A stretch of 64,000 nt of DNA. Origin: Cardinalis cardinalis (lineage: Eukaryota > Chordata > Aves > Passeriformes > Cardinalidae). Where the stretch lies: assembly GCA_014549065.1 (NCBI GenBank), contig JACDOX010000007.1, positions 9,469,648 to 9,533,647 on the forward strand. The letters run 5' to 3'. The position numbers and the translations under genes are program-made. Below the pieces are notes generated by a model. That model was given only the letters and a program-made list of their open reading frames with translations. It did no database searches and was not told where the DNA came from. Shown in pieces: positions 26,501 to 37,480 of this stretch. The number at the start of each line of letters is the position of its first letter. The stretch's first letter is position 1.

Positions 26501-29500
26501 TCTTCTTTGTCTTGACTACCTGCTTTCAAAAAGAATATACTGATTGCTAGTGTTTGACTATTTTAAATGTTTTTTCCATTTCTATAGTCTTCTCAAGAGG
26601 CTTTCAGGACAGAATATGATACCTTTGGTGAACTGAAGGTCCCAAGTGACAAATACTATGGTGCCCAAACTGTAAGATCTACAATGAACTTCAAGATTGG
26701 AGGTGTTTCNGAAAGGATGCCAGTAAGTAATTCAAATCTGTGTTGTCTTTTTCTCTAGAGTATGTTTTGTATGTGAAAGTGAATACCTTCTAAATACCTT
26801 CTTCTCAGGCTTTTGCTGGAAGTGTGAACAACTTTGAATTTTAATTAAAGGTAGAAATTTTATGGCAATATATTATTTTGGTGGAAGTATTTCTTGTTGT
26901 GTTTAAATAAATTAAATATTGCTTTTGAATAATTTTGTGGTGTTGCTTTATTTTTTAATAANCAGGATGAATAGAAATCTGTCTTTCATCTTTACAAAGA
27001 TGAAAAAACAAATGGAGTAATTTGATGTAGCATTTATCTAGTTTGTTATTGTAGTAGTCTAGTGTAGCAGTAGTTGATATAAAATTAATTTGTCACGTGT
27101 AGCTGTGCATAGGCCATTAATGTGCACATGGCTTTGTCATCTACTGACTCTCCCATGTATTGAAATTGGTCAGTTTTCCCTCAAAAGGCTGTTTTAGAAA
27201 TGGAACCACTTCAATTCTAATGCACATGACTTTTGATAAGCAGAGCATACCTGGGCTTGCAGAGAGAGCTGTGTGCTGCTCTCTGGGCTGTTTGGGTGAA
27301 TGTTGCTGTTGGTGGGACATAGTCCCAGATGTGCTGATTCCTCTCTGGTTTGGCTGATNGACTTCTGCTGGGTTTAAGATCAGCAGCAGTTTGGTTTAGA
27401 ACTAGACATGCACTATAAATTGATGACATACACTTTAAGGGAAAGAAATTGTGTGTTTAACTTACTCTTGTGTCTCAGGTCCAGGTCATAAGGGCTTTTG
27501 GCATCTTGAAGAGAGCAGCTGCTGAAGTGAATCAAGACTATGGTCTGGACCCCAAGATTGCTAAAGCCATTGTACAGGCAGCAAATGAGGTAGGAGCCAG
27601 CTGTTCAGAATACTGCAACTGCCACTGTATTTGTGCTAAGCTTTTCTCAGGAGGGTGGGGGATTGCATTTCTCAGATTGTTAGAGGAGAGCATTTCCTGT
27701 TAGTAAGTCTTGTTCTCCAGAGATCATTTACTTAATATAATGTACTATTTTCTTTCTTGCTTGATAGAATGTTCAAATGCATGTTGATAAATGCTGCCCA
27801 AGTGCAGAATTGTGAGTGACCATTATTTGAGGTGTGATAATACCAGGTGTTTTGCTTTGAATAAATCAACAGATTTGTTTATCTAGAAACATTTTTACAG
27901 AGTTTTCTTGTCCTGACTAGCTTAGAAATATTTCAGTGGTGGCAGAAGATGTATCTTCTTCCTACCAGCTGTAGCACCTTAANTCCTAAGACCCAATAGC
28001 GTTGGAGAACTCCAGAATATATCCATACTCTTCTTCTGGTTTCTAGGGTTCCCCTAGCTAAAGGTGCATTAGAAGATTTGGTGGATTAAGGCTCCTTAGT
28101 TTAGATGCATAAATTCTCAAAGTTGTTTGTGGCTTTCTTTATTGTGTTCTAAAAACACCTCTGCTGTGATACACTTTCCCTCACCTCCAAAATAATTTTC
28201 TAACACAGCTTAAATAAAAAGAGGACTCAAGTTACTCTTGGAGGTGGGAACATTGCCCCTGTATAAGATGGGAAATAGAGAAGATCCTTTCTTGAACATG
28301 CTTCCAGGAGGACTGATGTATCCTGGNAATCTGATTGTCTAGCCTCAGAGTTGTGACAACAACTCCTTTGTGACAGCAGCTCCTTTTTCTGAGGATAATA
28401 TGTGTGGGTGATGCTTCTGAGCACAGATTTTGATACTATTACAAACACATGTTTAGAAAACTCTCTGAATGTGTCTAAGATTCAACAGGCTCCAAAAAAT
28501 GTTGATCAAACTCAAGAGTGCCTTACAAGAAGGAGATGTTTGAGACTGGCAGCCATCTACTGGCTTTATTGATGCAGCACGTAAGGTCTGCAGGTGTAAG
28601 AGGTCTGGAACTTCCCTGCATGAAATTTCTTTATTGAGAGATANCAGAATCAAGTTACACAGAGAGAAGGTGTAACCTAAAGTACCTTTTAAAAATACTT
28701 TCTGTCTATGTCTGTAGAACATGAAATCAAATTCTGTATATCTCTGTATTTCACAATTCAGTCTTCAAAAAGCATAGGAAGTGTTTTTTTCTTTTCTAAT
28801 ATCTGGTATTACATAAAAAAATCTTAATTATTCTAGTGTAAATTCACTAATTGCTATACATAAATTTAAAAATATAACGGAGAGCATAATTTTAATTATG
28901 GCAATAAAATTTTCAGGGTTTTTTTTTCCTAGTGGAACAATTTTTTCTGTTTTTTCCATTATAGGTAGCTGAAGGAAAATTAAATGATCACTTCCCTTTG
29001 GTGGTGTGGCAGACTGGGTCTGGAACTCAAACCAATATGAATGTCAATGAAGTCATCAGCAACAGAGCTATTGAGATAATGGGAGGGACGCTGGGAAGCA
29101 AAAAGCCAGTGCATCCAAATGATCATGTTAACAAAAGCCAGGTTGTTAGACTTCTTTTATACTGCTTTTAATTTCAAAGGTTTTGTGTCTTTGAATTGTG
29201 AATTTTTAGTTTTCTTGTATCCACTGTTTAGGTTAAAAAAAAGTTTTGTGGACAATTTTGGTANCAATTTTCTGGTTTTTTCTGTTCAAATGAACTTCAA
29301 GATGTTTTTTAGTGACAGTGTGAGNTTTTCAGGTTAAAAACTCTGAATTCATTAATGACAGATAAATTCATACATAATGTTTTAGGCAGTGGTGGCCTTA
29401 TGAGAACCACTGCTACAGTCTTAAAGATGTTAAATATAGGTCCANTTTCTAAAAGTTGGATCATGGTACGCATTTTTATTATGATTCTCTCTTAAACTTC

Positions 29501-32500
29501 ACCTACCTTGAAGGAAAGATTAACCCACTGACTTGGTTGTTTCCCTTCGTGATCCTTTGTACCAGAATACTCAGTATTCTGTGAACAATGGATTTAACAT
29601 TATCAAAGCAACACCTGTGTTTTAAAGTCACCTACATNTCCTTTAAAGTCATCTGTCCATTTGGTAGCCATCTCTCATAACTACTATAGTAATTCTTTTT
29701 TTTGTCCCAAGGTTGTTATGAATAATCTATTAAATTTAACTTTCTGTGGATGTAGTCATAAAAATGTTGATTTATGAAGAAGGAACTGACTTTGTGGAAC
29801 ACCCATAAGTTGCTTACTCTTAGATTAGTTTCTAATGGTTTATGAGATAAAGAGAATAAAGCCACACATGTACATCTTACAGCAGCAATGGTGAGAAAAG
29901 CTTGTAGATTAATATTCTTAATTTTTTTTCCTCAGAGTTCAAATGACACTTTCCCCACAGCAATGCATATTGCTGCTGCCCAGGAGGTTAATGAGGTTTT
30001 GTTACCTGGACTAAAGAAGCTACAGAATGCACTCGAAGGGAAATCCAAAGAGTTTTCCCAAATCATTAAAATAGGGCGCACTCATACGCAAGATGCTGTT
30101 CCACTTACACTTGGGCAGGTAAAAAATATTTTAAATTATACATTTCTTTGGAAAATTCAAACTTAAGAATGCCTAAATTAATTTGATAGTTTAGGATAAA
30201 ATATGGGAAAATGGCTGAATATTTTCAGCCTGAGTATTTTCAGTCTGTCCTGGAGTTTGCTGGATATGCTGTACTATAATACATGCATCATAATTTTAAA
30301 TAATTTTTTCCCCATATGAATTTTATTTCTAACAGTAAAAAAATATAAATTATTTTAAAATTATGTTTAATTACCAGATACACAGCACAGTTTTTCTGTT
30401 TCACTGACTTTACAGGGAACAAGTAGTTGTTGTCTGTAATCTGTAAATTTATATAAGTTATGTTTTGCCAGTACNCAAAACTACTAAATATTATGAGTGA
30501 AAAATTTCAATACATAATCTTGTGTGTATAAATGTGTGTGTATATGTGTGTGTGTATATATATATATGAAAAGATGGCAAATATTATCATATTGTCAGGA
30601 ATGGCTTATATTACAGTAATTTAGTAATGAATTAAACTGAATTGATAGAACAGCAGTAGAATTTATGGACTTTTCNCAAGAATGCACAGATGGGGTTTTT
30701 CCTAACTAAAATTAAGTGATCAAAGCCCAAGATCCATTTCTCTATTTGTTCTTTGAGAACATTAATGTAATCTTGGAGCTGATTTACTATGGAATCAGAT
30801 ACTGCTAAGCATGCAACTAAGATAAAAAGTGAAAGAAAGTTGCGTTATATATAATTCTGTATATTATGTGTTTGTATGTTAAGATTGGCTTAATGTATAA
30901 TTTTTTGGTGCATGGGACCAGTCCTTTAATAGATGTATACTTCCCCTCTTAATGAACACATGCTTAGTTTTAGCATTTGGGTGAAGTTCAGTGCCTTCAG
31001 GTTTTTAAAGGAATTAGTCAAATCATGTTAAAAATCGAAATAATCTGTATGCTTATTCTTACTTGTTGCCTTTGTTCCTTAAACTTGTCCTCCTTTCTTT
31101 CAAAGGAATTTAGTGGCTATGTGCAACAAATCAAGTACGGCGTGGCCAGGATTGAATCCAGCATGCCGAGGGTATATCAGCTGGCAGCTGGCGGGACTGC
31201 AGTCGGCACGGGGTTGAATACAAGGGTTGGCTTTGCTGAGAAAGTTGCTGCTAAAGTGGCTGAACTGACGGGTGAGAAACCATATGTGGGAGTGAGTTAT
31301 CAGTAAAGCAGTGTGTGTGACATGCAGTCAAATTCAAACTAAATCTGTCCAGCTTCCATGCTTCTCATAAGCTTAAGCTGTATTTATATTTTAATGTGAA
31401 ACTTTTGTTAACGCCATGTGTTATATGCCTTCTACTTTGGATTTTTTGTGCAATTTTTTTAAACGTGTACTCAGTGCATTGAAAGTGACTCAAGTGATGG
31501 TGTTTATGGAAGCAAGGCTCTTTGGATATGGATACAGTTTCAGACTTCTATTATTAGCCTAACTATAATGCTTCTGTCTTGATCTTTGCTCCTCTGGCTC
31601 TCTTAATTTGCAGCAACTTGGCGCAAAAGAAGGAAAAAATGCTTCCAAAGCCACGTTGTTTTTTCATATGAAGAATTTAACTGTCTGGTTTTTTTTTTTA
31701 ATCTTGTCTTAATAGATCTTCAAACTTTATTTACAGTGCACTTGAGTTTTTTGATCTCTAAACCAGATCTTTTGTGTCACAGTATNGGTTTTCAAAATGC
31801 CCCCCCAACAAATGTGCGCATCTGTCATTTACATTTGCTGTAAAATCTGAAATTGCTTAGTGACAGTATTTTTGTTTTAATGGATTTATTATTCACTGTG
31901 TTTCAGAGGGTCAAGACTGTCTTGTACCCTGAAAGAGAAGTAACTTGCTGTAAACAACAGCTGTCAGGAGCAGTACAGGACATGTTTTGGTGGTGTTAGG
32001 AAGCTCTCCCATGTCAGTGGGTGTTTTGGATCCTGTATGGGCAAATTGTATGAGCAGGGCAGACTCCTGAAGTTCCTTATGCTCTTATAGAGGGTGGTTA
32101 TTGGCAAAAATAAAAGGAGAAGTTTGGATAGACCTCTTTAACAGAAGGCAGCTCTGCAGTTCACGAGTCCATGCAAATTGGGTGGGATTTGGTGTTTGTC
32201 AGGAAGTGCAAAACAGTGGAAGTTACAGGAATCATGCTGCTCTCCTTCAAACTGGTGCTGAAAGCTCAGAGCAGTTGTTCTGGAGGACAGAAATCCAGCC
32301 CACAGTCAGTCCTTAGTGATGTCTGTAATTTTTTACAGTCCCATTCTGCTGGGACTGCCCCTTCAGGGCAAATTCCTGAAGGAATGTTTTTCATCATGGA
32401 ACCTAGGCTTACATCTCAGGCATTTAATTAACATAAACAGAGCTGTTCCTTTCATTGCTGTGCTCCTGTGCTCTTGCTGTTGCCAGGCATCCTCCTAAGT

Positions 32501-35500
32501 CTGATCCATCTTTCCCGTGTTCTGGCTGGTTTATTGTTCCCTTCCATTGTGATTACTTCTTATTCACCCTAGTGCCTTCACTATGCTGCAGAAACATCTA
32601 TTTTTATAACTGAAAGCATCACAGCAATTAACAATCTAAAGTGTCTAACTTGATTTAATACAAGAAATGCCTAAGTTGGGTTAACTTTTGAAAGATTCTT
32701 GACATTCACAAAACATTGTGGTGCAGAAGCAGTGTTTAGAATGCAACACACTATGAAGGGTTGAAATTTGTACCTTTGTTGTAAGTGGATGCTCAAATTT
32801 TATACTCTTCTGTATTTTAATGACTTTCATGATATCTTTTTTAATTTAATTTAAGAAATATGTTTGTGAAGAAAACTCTAGAGGAAAGAGATGATATTAC
32901 AGGCTTGTTAATTTTTACTTTTTTATTAAGCTAGTAATGTGTTTGATTGTCTGGTTTATGTCTGCAAGGATGTGCTTCACTGGTTTAATGTTTACACCCT
33001 TTCCCTGTAGGTTTGCCTTTTGTCACTGCTCCAAATAAGTTTGAAGCTCTTGCAGCTCANGATGCCTTGGTGGAGCTCAGTGGAGCCATGAACACAGTGG
33101 CGTGCAGTCTGATGAAAATTGCTAATGACATTCGCTTCCTGGGCTCGGGGCCACGCTCTGGGCTGGGAGAGCTCATCCTGCCTGAAAATGAACCAGGGAG
33201 CAGCATCATGCCAGGTACAGAGAATACATGCAGAGAAAAATGACCTTTATTGTTGTTGGTTTTTTTTTTTACCCCTGTCTTTTAACAGGTGTTTACCAAA
33301 TACTGTCACAAATGTCAGTAAGTCTGTGATTCTCTCAGGTTTTATCTACTGCCCTATTTTATCAAAACCTCTGTTTATAAAAATGCTTGCACAGCTGTGT
33401 GTTGGCTAGGGTGTGGGGGAGTGTAGTGTCTGTAAGAATATGGCTTTATTAAGACAAGTGTACTTCTCAAAACTTTCTTTTAGAATTGCAAGATCTTTAC
33501 AATTTTTAGGTAAAGGCTTTTCTGAAATAATCTTTAATCTGTGAATTGTAGCAATACTGTCGTGTAACTTGACTTTGGTCTCTACTTCCTGGTATGATTA
33601 GTGTTAGGCAGTCATATTTTCCCTTCTGCAATGATCTCATTGTATGGGAGGCTAAGAAAGAAAGGAATAATACTAGTAATTATTCCTTTCTTCTCCTAAA
33701 AGAGTATGTACATGTGAATATTGTATATCCATACATATGAATATTGTATATCCAAAACTATTAGTTGTTCCTCCTGTATCATGAACTATAAAAGAAATAG
33801 GTCATGAACATATCTGGCTCTAAAAAAGCAAACAATGAATGTTCTTACTGGGATTATGTCTAAAAATTAAATGATAAAACCATAAAACAAACTTGCTTGG
33901 AGACCACTCTAACTTGATGTGTTTGTTGGGTTTGGCAGGAGATTGTTTTTTTTGATTTTTCTGTTTGGGTTTTTTGTTGGTTTTGTATTTTCTTTTCCCC
34001 TGACAGTGTACTAAGTTTATCACANAGTAATTCTAACATGTCAGTAATATTTTCCTTGAGCTGAGTAAGATGTGGTAGGGGTCTCCCAGAAATGCTAACT
34101 TGAGCATGTAAAGACAGGTGATAATCTCTTGACTATTAAGAACTATGGTAATGAACAGCTGTTTAGCTCATGCACATGTTGAGCTGTTGAGCTCATCCTC
34201 AAGCTCTCAGAGTCTTGGGAGACTGCTGAAGCAGCCATAGCTGTGTTACAAATCCTTGCTGAAAATATTGGAATAGTAAATTCCATTTAATATCAATTTG
34301 TGGAAATAACCTTATTTCCTGTGGTGTGCAGATACAGACGAGTAAGACAAGTTACCTTTTACAAAACATTTTCTATTGAATGTGATTTGGTAAAAGGCTG
34401 CTAGCCTGGTTGGTTGGTTGGTTTTTCCCCTTCCTTCTCCTTTGGTAACCTTTTTCTCTCCATTTCACAACCAGGAAAAGTGAACCCTACCCAGTGTGAG
34501 GCTGTGACCATGGTGGCAGCCCAAGTTATGGGAAACCATGTTGCTGTTACTGTAGGAGGAAGCAATGGACACTTTGAACTGAATGTCTTTAAGCCCATGA
34601 TGGTAAGTTCATAGAGTTTTACATGTGTAGGACTTTTTAAGTAATTGTACAGTCAGATAGCTTAGAGACAGAAAAAACCCTCAGTGAACACTTGAACACT
34701 GCCAAGGTTGGGGCATCCGCAGCATCCCTCAGATACTGTTCCAGTATCTCACCACCCTTACAGTAAAGAATTTCTTCCTGCTATGGAGCCTAAATTCCCC
34801 CTCTTCCAGTCTGTACCCACTGCTCAGTGTCCTGTCACTACAGGTCCTGACAAAGAGTCCCTCTCTGCCCTCCCTGTAGGCCCCCTTCAGATACTGGAAG
34901 GAAAATAGCCTGTTAANTAGATTGAAATTGCACTGTTCATGAACAAAGGTGCCAGAATGTGCAACTAGTAATATCTGAATTAAATAATTGGTATTTCTTT
35001 CTTTGTCTTGTTAGATTAAAAATGTTTTAAACTCTGCAAGACTTCTAGGAGATGTGTGTGTTTCTTTCACTGACAACTGTGTAGTTGGAATCCAGGCCAA
35101 TACAGATAGGATCAACAAACTGATGAATGAATCTCTGATGTTGGTAACAGCACTGAACCCACATATAGGTAGGTTTAAGGCTCAAAAACTTCTCAGAACT
35201 TACCAAAATATTTTGTGGTAACATTATTTTGTACACCTCTGTTGTGTTTTCACAATGTTTGTAAGGCCAAGTCAGGTCAAAAGTTAACTTACTTCAACAT
35301 CACCAGTTGCTGTTGTAAAAGCTGTGTTCTCCTTGCAGTGGCCATGCCAGGGTATTGGAAAAATAACTGATTAGAGTCAAAAAGAGATCGGGAGAATTTA
35401 TATACCTGTTTTCCTAAATTATCGTTATTAGAGGTTGAGTGGAAGAGTGCAATATGAGGTTTTTTTTAAAGGAGAAGTTCTCATAAATCTTTGATCTAAA

Positions 35501-35846
35501 TTAATTTAGAGAAGAATAACAAAATTTACTTGCAGATCAAGTGAGGAGTAAATATTTGGTGTGCATTTCCTGCAAATTGAGTTAAGCAGTAATAGTAATA
35601 CCTAGCAAATAATTTTCCAAAGACTGTGTCCCACTTTTCTCTCACCTCTGATGAATCATCTAAAATTGCAAATGGATAATTTGTTGGTTTTGTTTTGTAA
35701 CAGGATATGATAAAGCAGCCAAGATTGCCAAAACAGCGCACAAAGAAGGGACAACGTTAAAAGAAGCTGCTATAAAGCTGGGATTCCTTACATCAGAGCA
35801 GTTTGATCAGTGGGTGAAGCCTAAAGACATGTTAGGTCCTCAGTAA
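20110..35846 (+). CDS. FH: Fumarate hydratase (class II fumarase), 10 exons
   Basis: Exons: 20110-20238, 26588-26722, 27479-27589, 28965-29141, 29936-30118, 31106-31271, 33011-33214, 34475-34602, 35015-35168, 35704-35846. The frame is kept and gives 509 residues (human 510). It reversibly hydrates fumarate to malate as a homotetramer, in the mitochondrial matrix and, without the presequence, in the cytosol. Exon 1 encodes an Arg/Pro-rich import presequence, and its last codon is Met43 at the place of the internal Met used for the human cytosolic form. Conserved blocks are TGSGTQTNMNVNE in exon 4, SSNDTFPTAMHIA at the start of exon 5, GRTHTQDAVPLTLG near 231-244 with the catalytic-region His234, and the family signature GSSIMPGKVNPTQ at 363-375, split by intron 7. 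The protein ends KPKDMLGPQ. Intron 1 (6.3 kb) carries a CR1 and an LTR. No lesion is seen. Confidence 0.98.
23812..24330 (+). mobile_element. CR1 LINE 3' end, plus orientation
   Basis: This lies in FH intron 1. It carries ctgaggccacacctngagtc, gacattgaggtgctggag, gagggagctgggggtgttta, ggacattaggaagaactt and a decayed 3' terminus. It is of the same subfamily as the copy at 4125-4645. The n positions at 23838 and 23923 fall inside it. Confidence 0.9.
25873..26455 (+). mobile_element. Endogenous retrovirus 3' LTR (right end uncertain)
   Basis: A polypurine tract (A run then GGGGGAA, ending near 25871) is followed at once by TGTGGCGTGCC, the usual order at the left edge of a retroviral 3' LTR. 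The next several hundred bases are GC-richer than the flanks, with promoter-like CCAAT/ATTGG copies (near 26070, 26110, 26165). The 5' LTR and coding genes are absent. AT-rich and purine-rich sequence at about 25270-25865 may be the last internal part. The right edge is only estimated; a CA near 26425-26455 would leave about 130 bases before FH exon 2. I cannot name the family. Confidence 0.55.
30518..30568. repeat. (TG)n/(TA)n microsatellite
   Basis: Interrupted TG and TA units (tgtgtgtgtatatatatata) lie in FH intron 5. Confidence 0.9.
34685..34912 (-). mobile_element. CR1 LINE fragment, minus orientation
   Basis: This lies in FH intron 8. Blocks such as tctcaccacccttacagtaa, agaatttcttcctgct, gtcctgtcactacagg and cccttcagatactggaagg match the inverted CR1 3' region. 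Both ends are worn. Confidence 0.8.
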
Positions 35847-35878
35847 CTTCTGTAAAAAAAGTGTTCTTAATATAAAAA

Positions 35879-35888
35879 AATAAATAAA
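35879..35888 (+). terminator. FH: FH poly(A) signals, overlapping AATAAA copies
   Basis: Two overlapping AATAAA hexamers (35879-35884 and 35883-35888) begin only 33 bases after the FH stop codon. A CR1 fragment starts a few bases later. The predicted 3' UTR is therefore very short unless transcription runs on through the repeats. Confidence 0.7.
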
Positions 35889-35894
35889 TATGAT

Positions 35895-36038
35895 ATAATA
35901 TAATCCATTAGTTGGAAAAGTCCTCTGAGATCACTGAGCCCAACCTATGACTGAGCACCAGTGTGTCAGCTAGACCATGGCACTGAGTGCCACATCCTGT
36001 CTTTCCTTAAACACCTCCAAGGACAGTGACTGAACTGA
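35895..36038 (-). mobile_element. CR1 LINE 3' terminus, part 1 of a split copy
   Basis: Inverted CR1 terminus: aatccattagttggaaaag, cctctgagatcactgagccc, ctagaccatggcactgagtg, aacacctccaaggacagtg. It breaks at the LTR at 36039 and resumes at 36513 at the next expected point of the CR1 consensus. Confidence 0.85.
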
Positions 36039-36512
36039 TGATGCCTAAAGAGGCTCACCTGGAACAGAGGCTAGACAGAGTTAAGAAGGAATAAAGTAGG
36101 TACTCATTAAAAGGCCTTCAAAGGTATTTATTAAAAGGTATTTTTTAAAAGGCTTTGGGCTGTACAAGAGCCTGGCTGTGGCTCTGCCCAAGATGGACCC
36201 AGGATGGACAGAAGAGGGACAACTGGTCATGAGTTTTCAGACTTTCATAAGTTTTGGTCCATTTGCGCATTCGGGTCAATTGTCCAATTACACCTTCAGG
36301 TTATGAAAACCCATCCTCCCAGATTGCTTTCCTCATTTTGCTGCTGTTTATTTTTGGGCCCAAAGCTGTAACAGTGTCCTAGGTTCTCAGGCTGGAAAAG
36401 GATTGTTTTGTCTAACTAAGCTGTGAAGAGAAATTGTTAACACACTTTATATGATATTATGCTAAGGCAGTACAGCATCTGAAAAATACAATAGCTAAAA
36501 CATAAGGCATCA
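36039..36512 (-). mobile_element. Solo ERVL-type LTR inserted in CR1
   Basis: It has 7-bp terminal inverted repeats (TGATGCC at 36039, GGCATCA ending at 36512), so the element begins TG and ends CA. Read on the minus strand it starts TGATGCCTTATGTTTTAGC, carries AATAAA signals toward its 3' part (TTTATT on the plus strand near 36127), and ends ctttAGGCATCA. This matches a common bird ERVL LTR as I remember it. No internal retroviral sequence is present, so it is a solo LTR. A clean target duplication is not visible, perhaps because of age. Confidence 0.75.
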
Positions 36513-36960
36513 CTACTACCACCCTGGGTGGTCCGTTCCCACGTGTAAGCGCCCCTTCTGTGAAGAAATAATTTTAATGTCCAGCCTAAACCTTCCCTGG
36601 TGCACTTTAAGACTGTGTCCTTTTGTCCTGTCACTTCTTACCTGGGAGAAGAGCCCAACCCCCCACCTGGCTACACCCTCCTTTCAGGGGGTTGCAGAGC
36701 ATGATAAAGGTCTCTCCTGGGCCTCCTTTTTGCCAGACTCAGCACCCCTAGCTCCCTCAGCAGCTCACGGGACTTGTACTCCAGACCCTTCATCGGCTTG
36801 ACTGCCTTTCTGTGGGCTTGCTCCAGCACCTTCATGTCCACCCTGAATTGAGCGCCCCAGAACTGGACACGGCACTCCAGGTGTGGCCTCAGCAGTGCCG
36901 AGTCCATGGGAGACAATCCCTGCCCTTACCCTGCTGGCCCCACTATTCCCCATTCATAGC
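36513..36960 (-). mobile_element. CR1 LINE, part 2 of the split copy
   Basis: It resumes the CR1 consensus after the LTR (ccaccctgggtggtccgttc, ttctgtgaagaaataatttt, aatgtccagcctaaacc). On the minus strand it encodes ORF2 C-terminal blocks such as LLRPHLECRVQFWG and RELLRELGVLSL. It ends at the CHMP5 CpG island, so the two parts and the LTR fill nearly all of the FH-CHMP5 gap. Confidence 0.9.
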
Positions 36961-36989
36961 GCGGTTTTGGTACACTTTATATATAGTTT

Positions 36990-37480
36990 CCCTGGCATTT
37001 TTGACAGCTGAACTGGCGTTACGGGGGCATCCTCCCCTGCCAGCAGGCGCTGCAGGCCCAGCAGCTGGCTACGGGCTGTGCTGAGGGAGGACAGCGTGTC
37101 CGTGAGCGGGGCTGCTGCGGCTCCATGCGGCCAAGGGCCGCTGAAGCTCGGCGCCAGCCAGCGGGCCTGGCCGCTCGGCGGGGCGGGGAGCTCGGCTGCG
37201 CTGCTGCCAGGACGGCGCTTCCTGCGGCCCTTCCTGCGTGGGGCGGGGCCGGCCCTGCGGTTCCGGGTCGGCCGGGAGCGCCGCCGCTGCTGTTACCGGG
37301 GCCGGGAGCGACTCGGAGATACCGCCGCCATGAACCGCTTCTTCGGCAAGGCGAAGCCGAAGGAGCCGCCGCCCAGCCTCACCGACTGCATCGGGAAGGT
37401 GAGCGCCCGCCCCGGGGCGGCCGGNCCCGCTGAGCGCTGCGCGGCCCGGCCCGGCCGCCGCCTCGGCAGCGGTGCCTAGG
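36990..37480. promoter_or_regulatory. CHMP5: CpG island over CHMP5 promoter and exon 1
   Basis: CpG-dense sequence runs from about 37010 through exon 1 into intron 1, with ggggcgggg-type GC boxes near 37178-37190 and 37239-37250. The start context gccgccATG is strong. A TATATATA string near 36978-36985 lies upstream of the island and is unlikely to be the core promoter. Confidence 0.75.
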
